64,000 nt of DNA, taken from Microbacterium halimionae. GTDB taxonomy: Bacteria > Actinomycetota > Actinomycetes > Actinomycetales > Microbacteriaceae. A model generated the notes under the pieces. The model had not been told where the DNA came from. It ran no database searches and saw nothing but the letters and a program-made list of their open reading frames with translations. The position numbers and the translations under genes were made by a program. Positions 24,914 to 34,520 of the stretch are shown here, piece by piece (position 1 is the first letter of the stretch; each line of letters starts with the position of its first letter). Where the stretch lies: positions 1,364,001 to 1,428,000 of the forward strand of contig NZ_JAAOZB010000001.1 of the NCBI RefSeq assembly GCF_011761265.1, in the 5' to 3' direction.

Positions 24914-26050
24914 ATGTCTTTGCGAATCGGTGTTGTCGGCGGTGGGCAGCTGGCCCGCATGATGATTGCTCCCGCGTCTGAACTCGGCGTAGAGATTCGG
25001 GTGTTGGCAGAACAGGCCGGAATGTCGGCTGAGCTTGCCGCCTTCGCGGTCGGGGATTACCACGACGTTGAGACTGTGCTCGAATTCGCTCGCGATGTCG
25101 ACGTCGTCACTTTTGACCACGAACACGTCCCACAGTCAGTCCTGCATGCCCTGGTCGATGCCGGCGTCGCTGTACACCCGGGCCCCGATGCTCTGCAGTT
25201 TGCGCAAGACAAATTGGTCATGCGTGCACGTCTCGCTGAACTCGGGATGCCGCAGCCCGAATGGGCGGCCGTGACGAACGCCGTCGAACTCCAAGAGTTT
25301 CTCGACGCGAATGGCGGGCGTGGTGTCGTCAAGACGCCGCGAGGAGGCTACGACGGCAAAGGCGTGCGCGTCGTCAGTGCGGCCGCCGAGGCGGAAGATT
25401 GGTTTGCAGCCCTCGCTGAGGATGCGCGCGGCGGCGCGTTACTCGTTGAAGAGCTCGTTGACTTCTCTCGAGAACTTGCTCAGCAGGTGGCCCGTCGCCC
25501 ATCGGGTGAAATGCGCGTGTACCCCGTCGTGCAAACTGTGCAGCGCGACGGTGTGTGTGCCGAAGTCATCGCTCCCGCCCCGGGCGCGAATGAGAGATTG
25601 CTGGAGGCCGCAGCGCAGTTGAGCGTTGACATAGCTGCGGGGCTAGGGGTCACGGGAATGCTTGCAGTCGAACTCTTCGAAACGACCGATGAGCGCATTC
25701 TCGTCAATGAACTCGCGATGCGCCCGCACAACAGCGGCCATTGGAGCCAAGATGGCGCCGTGACGAGCCAGTTCGAGCAGCACGTTCGAGCAGTGCTCGA
25801 CCTGCCGCTCGGAGATACCTCTGCTCGCGAGGAGTGGTCTGTGATGGTGAACATTCTCGGCGGCCCAACGGAGGGCGGCATTGAAGCAAGGTTCGCGCAG
25901 GCAATGTCGGCGCACCCAGACGCCAAGATTCACACCTACGGCAAATCACCGCGTCCCGGGCGGAAGGTCGGCCATGTGAACGTTGCTGGGTCGGATATCG
26001 ACGACGCCGTCTACACCGCGCGCGCCGCGGCATCCCTCTTCAACGATTAA
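24914..26050 (+). CDS. purK: 5-(carboxyamino)imidazole ribonucleotide synthase
   Basis: This 378-residue ATP-grasp enzyme converts AIR, ATP and bicarbonate to N5-CAIR in purine synthesis. RIGVVGGGQLARMMI is the N-terminal nucleotide loop. GGRGVVKTPRGGYDGKG is the ATP-grasp lid, LVEELVDFSRELAQQVAR a core strand, and NELAMRPHNSGHWSQDG the conserved metal and substrate segment. The ATG at 24914 follows GGAAGGAAA. It is paired with purE 86 bp downstream. Confidence 0.95.
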   Translation: MSLRIGVVGGGQLARMMIAPASELGVEIRVLAEQAGMSAELAAFAVGDYHDVETVLEFARDVDVVTFDHEHVPQSVLHALVDAGVAVHPGPDALQFAQDKLVMRARLAELGMPQPEWAAVTNAVELQEFLDANGGRGVVKTPRGGYDGKGVRVVSAAAEAEDWFAALAEDARGGALLVEELVDFSRELAQQVARRPSGEMRVYPVVQTVQRDGVCAEVIAPAPGANERLLEAAAQLSVDIAAGLGVTGMLAVELFETTDERILVNELAMRPHNSGHWSQDGAVTSQFEQHVRAVLDLPLGDTSAREEWSVMVNILGGPTEGGIEARFAQAMSAHPDAKIHTYGKSPRPGRKVGHVNVAGSDIDDAVYTARAAASLFND

Positions 26051-26136
26051 CCCATGGATGCGTGGCGACTTATCGTCGACGCTCGGTATGCGTGCCGTTG
26101 CGGGGATCTTCCAGGAGCGACCCCTAGCCTGGACGG

Positions 26137-26652
26137 GTGACTGAGCCGCTGCACGCTTCCTCCGCCCCGCTTGTCGGCGTCGTGATGGGTTCCGACTCCG
26201 ACTGGCGAGTGATGAGCGCTGCATCGGAGGCGCTGAGAGATTTCTCGATAGCCCACGAAGTCGAGGTCGTCTCGGCCCACCGCACGCCAGACAAGCTTCT
26301 CCGCTACGGGCGGGAGGCGCGGGCGCGCGGCATCCGAGTCATCATCGCTGGCGCTGGTGGTGCCGCGCATCTTCCGGGCATGCTCGCGTCGGTGACGTCG
26401 CTTCCCGTCGTGGGAGTTCCTGTGCCGCTGGCGTATCTTGACGGCATGGATTCGCTCTTGAGTATCGTGCAGATGCCTGCGGGAATCCCGGTGGCGACGG
26501 TTTCGATCGGTGGTGCAAAAAACGCCGGGCTTCTTGCCGCCCGTATTCTCGGTGTGAACGAGCCAGAGCTCGGCGAACGAATTGACGCCTACGCTCGCGA
26601 GCTAGAGGCGGTCGTCGAGGAGAAGAACGCACGGCTGAAGGGCTCACTGTGA
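26137..26652 (+). CDS. purE: N5-carboxyaminoimidazole ribonucleotide mutase
   Basis: This 171-residue class I PurE converts N5-CAIR to CAIR. Motifs are [16 protein letters not shown] (substrate-phosphate loop), [16 protein letters not shown] with the catalytic-histidine region, and [17 protein letters not shown]. It starts with GTG at 26137. Its stop overlaps the start of the LCP gene by 4 bp (GTGA), a link between purine genes and the polysaccharide locus commonly seen in this family. Confidence 0.95.
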   Translation: MTEPLHASSAPLVGVVMGSDSDWRVMSAASEALRDFSIAHEVEVVSAHRTPDKLLRYGREARARGIRVIIAGAGGAAHLPGMLASVTSLPVVGVPVPLAYLDGMDSLLSIVQMPAGIPVATVSIGGAKNAGLLAARILGVNEPELGERIDAYARELEAVVEEKNARLKGSL

Positions 26653-28094
26653 GCGTTGCGAGCCCGGCGCGTTTGACGCCGCGAGCGAGCACTCCCGACC
26701 TGGTAAACCCATTTCCGATGCGGTATCCGGACTCATCGTCACGCCAGGTGATGAGTCGGCGAGGCTGGTGGCTAGTCCTTCTCAACTTCTTCATCCCGGG
26801 TTCTGCGCAGGCCGCAGCCGGTGGTCGGCGGCTAGCGCGTATCGGCCTCTTCGCCACGCTTCTGATGTGGGCACTTGTCGTACTGACCGCCCTCACAGCG
26901 CTGCTGTGGCGTTCAGTTTTGTTTAGCCTTGCCACCAACTGGTTCGTGCTCCTGCTGCTGCAGGGCGTATGTCTGGCCTACGCGGCACTGTGGATTCTGC
27001 TCACAATAGACACGCTCAGAATTGTGCGCCTTGTAAAGACCAAGCCGCTTTCTCGGTTCGGAATTGTTGCACTTGCCGCGATACTCGCTGTCGCGTCGAG
27101 CGGCGGCGCCGCCTACGCGGCGAATGCTGCCGGAGCAACCCGTGGTGCGATCGTCGATATCTTCGGGTCGTCGGCACCCGCCGTGCCTCCGAGCGACGGC
27201 TACTACAACATCCTCGTTCTGGGGGCCGACAGCGGCGAAGGCCGCGACTCGATGCGCTTTGACAGCATTTCCGTCGTATCGGTCAATGCCGATTCCGGAG
27301 CAGTCACGATCACGGGTCTTCCGCGAGACATGGGACACTTCCCGTTCGCAGAAGGACCGATGCAAGACCTCTACCCAGATGGCCACAGCGGATATTCCGA
27401 TCCCGTGTGTGGGTGGGGCAGTGGTCTCAATCAGCTCCGCACCGAGGTTGAGGTGTGCCGTGACGGCGCAGCGCTTTACCCCGATGCAGTATCCAACGGG
27501 TCAGAGCCGGGCGTTGAGGCGACCAAGGATGCCGCGGAGGGCATCCTTGGCATCGAAATCCCGTACTACGTCTTTATCGACATGGATGGATTCGCGGCTC
27601 TGATCGATGCGCTCGGTGGGGTAGACATCAACGTCACGGAGCGACTCCCCGAAGGTGGTGGTCCAGCATACGAAGGACAGCCCGCCGACGACTGGGCGAT
27701 TGGCTGGATCGAAATTGGCCAGCAGCACATGGACGGCAACACCGCTCAGTGGTATGCGCGGTCGCGCTACACGACCAGTGACTGGGACCGCATGCAGCGC
27801 CAGCGTGAACTGCAAGAAGCGATGCTCGCGCAGTTCACCCCAGAGAATGTGCTGTCCCGGTTCCAGGACATCGTGGCTGCGGGAACCCATCTGGTCGAGA
27901 CTGATGTGCCACAATCCCTGTTGCCGACGCTCGCCGAGCTGGCCATGGATGCCAAATCGCAGCCGGTGACGACCATCGAGCTGACACCCGAAGCGAACAA
28001 CATCGACCAGGATGACCCCGACATCGATTACATCCACGAACTGATCCGAACGACGCTTCACCCTCCGTCGCCGACCCCTAGTTCTTCGGACTGA
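26649..28094 (+). CDS. LytR-CpsA-Psr (LCP) family glycopolymer transferase
   Basis: This 481-residue membrane protein probably attaches lipid-linked glycopolymers to peptidoglycan. The first 160 residues contain about four hydrophobic segments, more than the single helix of typical LCP proteins. The LCP domain begins near residue 184 ([14 protein letters not shown]) and includes the conserved arginine in [33 protein letters not shown] and the distal [20 protein letters not shown] segment follow. The start GTG overlaps the purE stop. Its place at the head of the polysaccharide locus suggests it acts on the product of that locus; acceptor and donor are inferred. Confidence 0.9.
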   Translation: MSVASPARLTPRASTPDLVNPFPMRYPDSSSRQVMSRRGWWLVLLNFFIPGSAQAAAGGRRLARIGLFATLLMWALVVLTALTALLWRSVLFSLATNWFVLLLLQGVCLAYAALWILLTIDTLRIVRLVKTKPLSRFGIVALAAILAVASSGGAAYAANAAGATRGAIVDIFGSSAPAVPPSDGYYNILVLGADSGEGRDSMRFDSISVVSVNADSGAVTITGLPRDMGHFPFAEGPMQDLYPDGHSGYSDPVCGWGSGLNQLRTEVEVCRDGAALYPDAVSNGSEPGVEATKDAAEGILGIEIPYYVFIDMDGFAALIDALGGVDINVTERLPEGGGPAYEGQPADDWAIGWIEIGQQHMDGNTAQWYARSRYTTSDWDRMQRQRELQEAMLAQFTPENVLSRFQDIVAAGTHLVETDVPQSLLPTLAELAMDAKSQPVTTIELTPEANNIDQDDPDIDYIHELIRTTLHPPSPTPSSSD

Positions 28095-28160
28095 TAACGA
28101 TCTTGCACCTGGGGTGGTGGCATCCGGGTTGCACCCATCTGGCGAGATTACGCTCGAAGG

Positions 28161-29264
28161 ATGACCGCGACACTACGGGTCGTTCTCGACCAGCTCACCA
28201 CCCCGACCGACGCGAACCTTGCGATGGCCGAGAGCGAACTCGCGCGCGCACTGGTGCAGACAGCACCGCGTGGGTGCGTCGTTTCGGCGATAGTTCCTGC
28301 AAACCACGCCGATGAGGCAGAGCGCCTGATTCCCGGGTTGAAGGATGTGACCCAGTCGACTCTTGCGCGTCGTGAACTCACCGCTGCATGGCAGCTCGGC
28401 GTCGCACCCCGCCTTGGCGGAGGGCTCATTCATGCGGCCTCGTTGGCTGCTCCTCTGGTCAAGCACGATCGTGTGCATAACCACGATCAGACAGTTGTGA
28501 CGCTCTGGGACCTCACTCCGTGGCTTGGTGGAGAAGGGATGTCGAAGCCCGCTCTCATGTGGCATCGTGCAATGCTCAAGCGCGCCGAACGGCACGCGGA
28601 TGCTGTCATCGTCCCCACGCATACGATGGCCGAGCAGCTGCGTGAGGTTTCGCGCTTGGGCTCTCGGGTGCGTGTGATTTCCGGAGCTGCACCCGAAGGC
28701 TTCGCGGCACCAACGGATGCAGTGGGTCGCCGCCGCACTCTGGAGCTTCCCGAGGAGCACATTGTCGTGGCTCCGGGTTCACCCGCAGAACTTCGCGTCG
28801 CGTTCGCTGCGATCGTGGATGCCGGTATCGAATTGCCGGTAGTAGTTCTCGATCAGGCAGAGGGCCGCGAGCCAGCTGTGGTCGAGATCGCCGTGTCGAC
28901 GGGGCTTGTCTCCTCCCGTGTGCACGTCAGGTCGACGCTTGACGTCGCCGACAGGGCCGCTGTGCTCGAATCCGCGCGGGCCATGGTGGCGCCTTCTGGA
29001 GCGAGTTCGTTCCCGTGGCGGGTACTCGAAGCACTCAAGCTCGGCGTCCCGATCGTTGCTGCGGCATCCGACGTGCATAAAGAGGTGCTCTTCGACGGCG
29101 GTCTGATTGCCGAAAACGAGAATGCATTCGGTGAGTCGCTCGCACAGATCATGGGTTCGGATACCTCCCACCACCGCTTCGCCATCATGGCTGCGGATCG
29201 CGGTCGCGGCTTCTCATGGCGCGTTGCTGCCGAGAGCGTGTGGGCGCTTCACGCTGAACTCTGA
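28161..29264 (+). CDS. Glycosyltransferase (GT-B, family 1/4 type)
   Basis: This 367-residue cytosolic glycosyltransferase has a weakly conserved N-terminal acceptor half (TTPTDANLAMAESELARAL, DLTPWLGGEG). Its C-terminal nucleotide-sugar half has VHVRSTLDVADRAAVLESAR and GASSFPWRVLEALKLGVPIV, a GT4-type E-x7-E region in which the first glutamate is replaced. Donor and acceptor sugars are unknown. It starts 66 bp after the LCP gene and is followed by a 146-bp gap before the exporter genes. Confidence 0.82.
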   Translation: MTATLRVVLDQLTTPTDANLAMAESELARALVQTAPRGCVVSAIVPANHADEAERLIPGLKDVTQSTLARRELTAAWQLGVAPRLGGGLIHAASLAAPLVKHDRVHNHDQTVVTLWDLTPWLGGEGMSKPALMWHRAMLKRAERHADAVIVPTHTMAEQLREVSRLGSRVRVISGAAPEGFAAPTDAVGRRRTLELPEEHIVVAPGSPAELRVAFAAIVDAGIELPVVVLDQAEGREPAVVEIAVSTGLVSSRVHVRSTLDVADRAAVLESARAMVAPSGASSFPWRVLEALKLGVPIVAAASDVHKEVLFDGGLIAENENAFGESLAQIMGSDTSHHRFAIMAADRGRGFSWRVAAESVWALHAEL

Positions 29265-29410
29265 GCGCTGCCGGTTGCGGACACGATCACGACGCTTATT
29301 AGGGGGAAAGATCTGTTAGCGGTGCATCACCGGTGTCTCTTCAGGCTAGAGACGATGGCGTGACGTAAGATCATGATCGGCCTATCCCCGCCGTTCAGAA
29401 AGCGAACACA
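29265..29410 (+). promoter_or_regulatory. Leader region of the exporter operon
   Basis: Two short hairpins lie in this gap. CGGTG/CACCG spans 29320-29332 with a CAT loop. GTCTCT/AGAGAC spans 29335-29353 with a 7-nt loop. They may end the upstream transcript or shape the 5' leader of wzm. I could not assign a confident -35/-10 pair. Confidence 0.3.
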
Positions 29411-30286
29411 TTGACTACTGGTATCCCAGTCGATATTTCGGCGTTCGACACTCCAGGTCGAGGCCGCGGTATATTCGACATCTTCGGAAGACGGTATCTC
29501 CTCCAACTCCTCGTGAGGAAGGGCACCGCGACCCGTTACCGTAACTCGGTTCTTGGCTGGGTCTGGTCATATGTGAAGCCCGGCGCTCAGTTCCTCATCT
29601 ACTACCTGGTGATGGGGATTATTCTTCAATTCCACAGGGACGTTCCGAACTTTGCGATCTACCTGTTCGCAGGCGTCGTTGTCGTGAACTTGTTCAACGA
29701 AGCGTTCGGTAACGCGACAAACGCAATCGTTGATAACAGAGCGCTCGTTAAAAAGATATATCTTCCTCGCGAACTGTTTCCCGTAGCGGCGATCATCGGG
29801 GCGTTCGTCCATTTTCTACCGCAGCTTCTTATTCTTCTCGCTGTCTGTCTGATCGTTGGATGGGCGCCATCCATGCTCGCGTTGGGTGGGGTCTTGCTCG
29901 GCGTGCTGATCGTGCTTATGTTCGCATTGGGAATGGGACTCTTCTTTAGCGGTATAAATGTGAGGTTCAGGGACGCGCAGAACTTCGTTGACTTGATCAA
30001 AATGTTCTCGACCTGGACATCCCCAGTTCTATACACATGGACTCTTGTCGCGGACGCGCTCCAGGGCCACCAGTGGCTGTTCTACATCTACATGTGCAAC
30101 CCGATCACCGTCGCAGTCGAGCTTTTCCATTTAGGTTTCTGGGATGCAACGGTCGATATCACCCACGGACTTCCAGCGCATTTTAACCTCATGATTATCG
30201 TGGCGCTGATTATCTCAGCGGCCTCCCTCGTTATCGGACAACTCACGTTCCGTCGTTTTGAGCGCACGTTTGCGCAGGATCTCTAA
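29411..30286 (+). CDS. wzm: Polysaccharide ABC exporter, permease subunit
   Basis: This 291-residue inner-membrane protein of the ABC-2 / Wzm-TagG-RfbA family has about six hydrophobic segments. It has the typical start (RYLLQLLVRKGTATRYRNSV, then LGWVWSYVKPGAQFLIYYLV). With the next gene's ATPase it would export undecaprenyl-linked glycan. It begins with TTG at 29411, preceded by AGAAAG. The stop overlaps the ATPase start by one base. The gene is visibly AT-richer than the region before it: bases 29941-30000 are about 45 % GC by count. Confidence 0.9.
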   Translation: MTTGIPVDISAFDTPGRGRGIFDIFGRRYLLQLLVRKGTATRYRNSVLGWVWSYVKPGAQFLIYYLVMGIILQFHRDVPNFAIYLFAGVVVVNLFNEAFGNATNAIVDNRALVKKIYLPRELFPVAAIIGAFVHFLPQLLILLAVCLIVGWAPSMLALGGVLLGVLIVLMFALGMGLFFSGINVRFRDAQNFVDLIKMFSTWTSPVLYTWTLVADALQGHQWLFYIYMCNPITVAVELFHLGFWDATVDITHGLPAHFNLMIIVALIISAASLVIGQLTFRRFERTFAQDL

Positions 30287-31035
30287 TGAATGAATTACTC
30301 GCCTCAACTGTGACTGAACCGTGCATCATTGTTGATCACGTTTCGAAACGATTTCTTCGCCGCAACACGCATTCGTTCAAAGAAGCCTTTGTGAGTTGGA
30401 TCAAGAGGAAAAAGGTACGCGCCGACACATTCCTTGCATTGAATGACATCTCATTTCAGGTTGGTAACGGGGAGTCGCTTGCTGTCCTTGGATTAAACGG
30501 CTCGGGTAAGTCCACGACGCTCAAGTTGATCTCGGGAGTATTGGAACCAGACGACGGGCGTGTCTTTACGAGGGGTCGGGTCGCGGGGCTCATCGAAGTT
30601 GGTGCTGGCTTTCATCCGGACCTGTCGGGCCGCGAGAACGTCTACCTGAACGCAGCAATTCTCGGTATGGAGCGCAAACAAATCGACGAGCGGTTCGACG
30701 ATATTGTCGCGTTCTCAGAGATCGGCGAGTTTATCGATCAGGAGGTCAAGTACTACTCCTCAGGGATGTTCATGCGCTTGGCGTTTTCCGTAGCCATCCA
30801 CGTCGACCTCGAGATACTCCTCGTCGATGAAGTTCTATCGGTAGGTGATGCGCCGTTCCGAGCCAAGTGTTACGAGAAAATCCGTGAACTAACTGCTCGT
30901 GGCGTCACGATGATCGTCGTAAGTCATGACACGAAGACCATACGCGAGCTTTGCCAGCGTGGTGTGGTAATCGAAAAAGGAACAAAGGTGTTCGACGGCC
31001 CAATTGAAGAGGCGGCTGCATATCTTGCACGTTGA
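30286..31035 (+). CDS. wzt: Polysaccharide ABC exporter, ATP-binding subunit
   Basis: This 249-residue ATPase has Walker A GLNGSGKSTTLKLI, Q-loop region GLIEVGAGFHPDLSGREN, signature YSSGMFMRLAFSVA and Walker B EILLVDEVLSVGD, followed by the switch histidine in IVVSHDTKT. The chain ends right after the nucleotide-binding domain. It therefore lacks the C-terminal carbohydrate-binding domain of Wzt proteins that recognise a modified chain end, and is closer to TagH/RfbB short forms. It partners with the permease just upstream. Confidence 0.92.
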   Translation: MNELLASTVTEPCIIVDHVSKRFLRRNTHSFKEAFVSWIKRKKVRADTFLALNDISFQVGNGESLAVLGLNGSGKSTTLKLISGVLEPDDGRVFTRGRVAGLIEVGAGFHPDLSGRENVYLNAAILGMERKQIDERFDDIVAFSEIGEFIDQEVKYYSSGMFMRLAFSVAIHVDLEILLVDEVLSVGDAPFRAKCYEKIRELTARGVTMIVVSHDTKTIRELCQRGVVIEKGTKVFDGPIEEAAAYLAR

Positions 31036-33832
31036 ACGTGAACCTTTCGATTTTTCCAGCTCCGAGAGCGTATGCGTGGAGTTGATTTCAGGGGTTCCTT
31101 GTCTCTACCCACGCTCAGCGTACGCATCTGATTCGGAGCGGCAGTGGTCGGGAGATGCGCTTTCATCTATGGTTCTTCGCGGCATCCTTGCCGAGCATTC
31201 GGTTCCCTCGAGCCGGGGTCCTTCTTCACATCGTGGACGACTGTTGACTGGTGGCAGCGCATTGGACTTCGCCGTGGCCGGGGACGTCGTGTGGGGGGCA
31301 GGCCTCAGCGGCGAAATCCTCACTGGCGCACTCCCCACTCAGTTGGATGTTCGCTCGGTGCGCGGTCCGTTGACTAGGGCCGCGCTCCTCGCGCATGGCG
31401 TTGACGTATCGGACGTGTTTGCAGATCCGGTTTTTTTGCTGCCTTCGTTTTTTCCGGACGTGGTTTCTGGCGAAAACAACGCGGACGAGGTGCTCATTGT
31501 TCCAAGCGTCGACGAGATTAGCCGCTTTGATGGTTCGAATGTTGCTAGTCCCTTTGCCGAGCCGCTCAAGCTGATAAATCGTATCGCGAGCGCACAATTC
31601 GTTACGGGGAGCTCGCTTCGTGCAATCAGCGTCGCTGAGGCTTTTGGAGTACCGTCCCGTTTGATATTGCCGGTGGGTGCGCACCCTTTTGAGTACGTCG
31701 ATTACTTTCTAGGGACCGGCCGATCGAGCATTGTTTTTGCGTCATCGCTGTCCCAAGCGTTGGCGATGGGGCCAGAGGACGCCCCTGAAGTACCGCTTGA
31801 CGCTCTGCGTGATGCATTTCCACTCGATCTTTGGGGACGCGCTGCCAGCGTGGGGAATGCCAATGCGGCAAAGAACGCTACAAAGAGCTCGAGCTACATC
31901 GCGCGCCGCGCTGAGGCGGACGCAGAGCGTGAGCGAATCGTGAGCTCTATGCCATGGGGAGCGTCGGACACAGACGCTCAGGCACTGCTCAGACTGGATC
32001 AGTTGACTGCTCAAGACAAGCCTGCGGATGGCGTGACGCGCGAAGAGGCGCAGATACTTGGTTTATCGCTCCCACATCTCGGTCCATTGCGCCGCACTGC
32101 AGGAGTGGTTCTCTCTATCGTCGTTCCGACACATAACGTTCGGGACTGGGTGGAGGCCACGTTGAAGTCGATTCTGGCTCAGAATGTTCCGAAGATGCAG
32201 GTGATCGTTGTCGATGACCATTCGACGGACGGGACTCTAGAATTACTGCGGAACATCGCCGAGGGTGATCAACGAGTTCAAGTGATTTCGGCGGTGACAT
32301 CAGGGGGCGGCTCGGCTCGAAACATCGGGGTCGATCACGCGCGTGGCAAATACCTCATTTTCTGCGACGGGGATGACATCGTTCCCGATGGCGCGTATGC
32401 CGCTCTGATCTCTTCGTTGGAAGAATCAGGTTCCGAAATCGCGATTGGTGACTATCTAAAATTCTCACCCAACGACACCTGGCGCCCGACCGCTGCGATG
32501 GAGGCCTTCGACCGCCCGCAGCTAAAAACTTCTATCGCAGACGAGCCCACTCTCGTTTACAGCAGACCCTGTTGGAACAAGGCATTCCGGCGGGACTTTT
32601 GGGAGTCTCAGCACATAAGGTTCCCCGACGTTTCGCGGTCGAACGATATCGTGCCAATGACACGGGCATACCTGCTTGCGCGCCGCATCGACATCATCGA
32701 GGATGTTGTCTATCTCTACCGGGATAGGCCCGGAACGTCGTCAATGACAGCTCGCGCGCGCAGTGCGGCATCCACCGTTAGTTATTTCGAACAAGAGGCG
32801 GAATGTGCGCGCTTAGTCATTTCTGCTCACAACTTTGCTCTCAACGCCATCTACTCATCGCTGATTTTTGATCGCGACGGCTTTGTTCATATCGCCAAAT
32901 ACCTTCAGTGTTGGGCGGGTCCTTCCTCCTCAGACGAGCTCGTATCCGGGGCCGTTGAAGAGCTTCTGCGACTGACCGAAAGGCCTCCGCTCCGAATTCA
33001 TCCGCTCAAACGAATGACGCTTGTTTTCGTTTCGCTAGGGGACTTCCGCGCTGCTGCAGCAGCAGTGCAGCTTCTCGATGAAGACAGCATCAGCGAAACA
33101 GAGTCGGTTGCCAAGCTGTGGTGTGATTTCATCAAGGGGCTTACGAATCTGAACGACCCGATCGACTCGGAAGATTTAAGGTTCTTTTCTGAGCGAGTTG
33201 CCGACGCATTGAAGCAAGGAGCGATGGAATTCGAGAGTCGCGTATCAAGGGATGCGCTCCTGGCCGCAAGCGAGGGCTTGTTCGGCGAGAGTTTCGTCAG
33301 GGCTGCGACGCTGTTTGATTTCATTGATAGTGACACAGTTGCGTTCATAAAACTGCGTGCCGAGGTAGGTGGCAGTGTGTCCGATGTAAGCGGTGGCGCC
33401 AGCCTGATTCTTAGAGGATCCTCTCGAGTCGGCTCGGACCGGGTGAGCCCAATCCTGTACGACCCGGCCTCGACGACTCACCCATGGATTGCTCCGCGAA
33501 GCGTGGAATGGACCGAAGAGGGGGAAGAGTTCTCGTGGACGGCTCAGTGGGATGCAGGATCACTGCCGATGCACAGATCCGTAGTGCCGGCACTTGCCGA
33601 CACCACAGAAGATATCGCTGTGCCTGTGCCAGTGCGGGCGGAACCCCCTGAGTACGTCGGCTTCGATACTTTTCTCTACCGATCCGTTCGAGAGAGCTTA
33701 TTCATCGATCGACGACGCCACTGGGCTATTCGTGCGGTGCGACGTGGAGCGATCATTACAAGAGACCGTGCGGTGCACATGCCTGCTCGCGCAAAGTCCG
33801 GGCTTCAGAAACTTCTATTATCGTCTGATTAA
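31004..33832 (+). CDS. Two-domain protein: polysaccharide pyruvyl transferase-like N-half fused to GT2 glycosyltransferase
   Basis: The frame gives 942 residues. Residues ~20-300 look like a polysaccharide pyruvyl transferase: WSGDALSSMVLRGIL, then VVWGAGLSGEIL, VRSVRGPLTRAALLAHGVDV and ADPVFLLPSFFP, with a later FVTGSSLRAISVAEAFGVPS. From about residue 366 a family 2 glycosyltransferase begins (LSIVVPTHNVRDWVEATLKS, VIVVDDHSTDGTLELL, YLIFCDGDDIVPDG with the DxD-like site). The last ~300 residues are unassigned. TTG 31004 overlaps wzt by 32 bp; TTG 31025 is an alternative. It could add a sugar and a pyruvyl ketal to the same glycan, but whether the N-half is catalytically active is unknown. 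Confidence 0.82.
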   Translation: MKRRLHILHVEREPFDFSSSESVCVELISGVPCLYPRSAYASDSERQWSGDALSSMVLRGILAEHSVPSSRGPSSHRGRLLTGGSALDFAVAGDVVWGAGLSGEILTGALPTQLDVRSVRGPLTRAALLAHGVDVSDVFADPVFLLPSFFPDVVSGENNADEVLIVPSVDEISRFDGSNVASPFAEPLKLINRIASAQFVTGSSLRAISVAEAFGVPSRLILPVGAHPFEYVDYFLGTGRSSIVFASSLSQALAMGPEDAPEVPLDALRDAFPLDLWGRAASVGNANAAKNATKSSSYIARRAEADAERERIVSSMPWGASDTDAQALLRLDQLTAQDKPADGVTREEAQILGLSLPHLGPLRRTAGVVLSIVVPTHNVRDWVEATLKSILAQNVPKMQVIVVDDHSTDGTLELLRNIAEGDQRVQVISAVTSGGGSARNIGVDHARGKYLIFCDGDDIVPDGAYAALISSLEESGSEIAIGDYLKFSPNDTWRPTAAMEAFDRPQLKTSIADEPTLVYSRPCWNKAFRRDFWESQHIRFPDVSRSNDIVPMTRAYLLARRIDIIEDVVYLYRDRPGTSSMTARARSAASTVSYFEQEAECARLVISAHNFALNAIYSSLIFDRDGFVHIAKYLQCWAGPSSSDELVSGAVEELLRLTERPPLRIHPLKRMTLVFVSLGDFRAAAAAVQLLDEDSISETESVAKLWCDFIKGLTNLNDPIDSEDLRFFSERVADALKQGAMEFESRVSRDALLAASEGLFGESFVRAATLFDFIDSDTVAFIKLRAEVGGSVSDVSGGASLILRGSSRVGSDRVSPILYDPASTTHPWIAPRSVEWTEEGEEFSWTAQWDAGSLPMHRSVVPALADTTEDIAVPVPVRAEPPEYVGFDTFLYRSVRESLFIDRRRHWAIRAVRRGAIITRDRAVHMPARAKSGLQKLLLSSD

Positions 33833-33909
33833 TTCTCGCCCTCGAAGTAAGTCTGCCCGGGGCGAATCAGCTTTCTCGAGCACGGCATCGGAGGGGCTGC
33901 GCTCGACGA

Positions 33910-34329
33910 CTAGGGAGCGAGTTCTCGAATTAGTTTTGCGGGGATGCCGCCGACGAGAGAATTCGATGCCACGTCGTTTACGACAACGGCGCCGGCGGCA
34001 ACGATGCAGCCTGTGCCAATAGTCACTCCGGCGAGCACGGTAACTCCGGCCCCTATCCAGGTGCCAGCGCCAACGACGATTGGGTCGTGTCGGACTTTAC
34101 CTGCTCGCTTCTTAGCGGGACCAATTTCATGGGTGTCAGTGATGAACCGAGCAAACGGCCCGATGTTGACGTCGTCCCCGATAGCGGTGTGGGGTCGGAT
34201 GTAAACATCTCGGTTGATGAAAACACGATCTCCGATGGTCACAGGGCCGAGGATGTTGCCCCCCGCGTAGATCTTGGCGAAAACTCCGATGGTGATGTCG
34301 CCTACGCAGCTTACGCTCTCGTGAATCAT
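33910..34329 (-). CDS. Left-handed beta-helix acyltransferase (hexapeptide repeat)
   Basis: This 139-residue protein is made almost wholly of hexapeptide repeats (for example ITIGVFAKIYAGGNILGPVT and IVVGAGTWIGAGVTVLAGV), ending in GGIPAKLIRELAP, typical of WbbJ/maltose-acetyltransferase-like enzymes. The segment ARFITDTHEIGP supplies the probable catalytic histidine. It would transfer acetyl or another acyl group to a sugar of the glycan. It is short but complete for the class. The start lies 88 bp from a 17-base G run, which falls in the upstream region of this gene, so its expression might be phase-variable. It faces the fusion gene with a 77-bp gap. Confidence 0.87.
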   Translation of the reverse strand: MIHESVSCVGDITIGVFAKIYAGGNILGPVTIGDRVFINRDVYIRPHTAIGDDVNIGPFARFITDTHEIGPAKKRAGKVRHDPIVVGAGTWIGAGVTVLAGVTIGTGCIVAAGAVVVNDVASNSLVGGIPAKLIRELAP

Positions 34330-34416
34330 TTGAGCATTTTAGCCGACAAGAAAATTGAAGCGAGCCGGTATTGGATGCACCTGCAGGAATTAAAGCTCAG
34401 CGTTGGTGGAGTTCGA

Positions 34417-34433
34417 GGGGGGGGGGGGGGGGG
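34417..34433. repeat. Homopolymeric tract of 17 G
   Basis: An uninterrupted run of 17 G on the plus strand (C on the minus strand) lies between two leftward genes. It is 88 bp upstream of the acyltransferase start and 88 bp downstream of the next gene's stop. Such tracts are prone to slipped-strand length change, and also to assembly error. Confidence 0.9.
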
Positions 34434-34520
34434 ATAGTTGACTATGTATGCGAGCCAGGAGCAGGCGAAAAATTCACCCGCAATGTCCGACGGTCGACAT
34501 GCTTACCCTCGTAAATCAAG

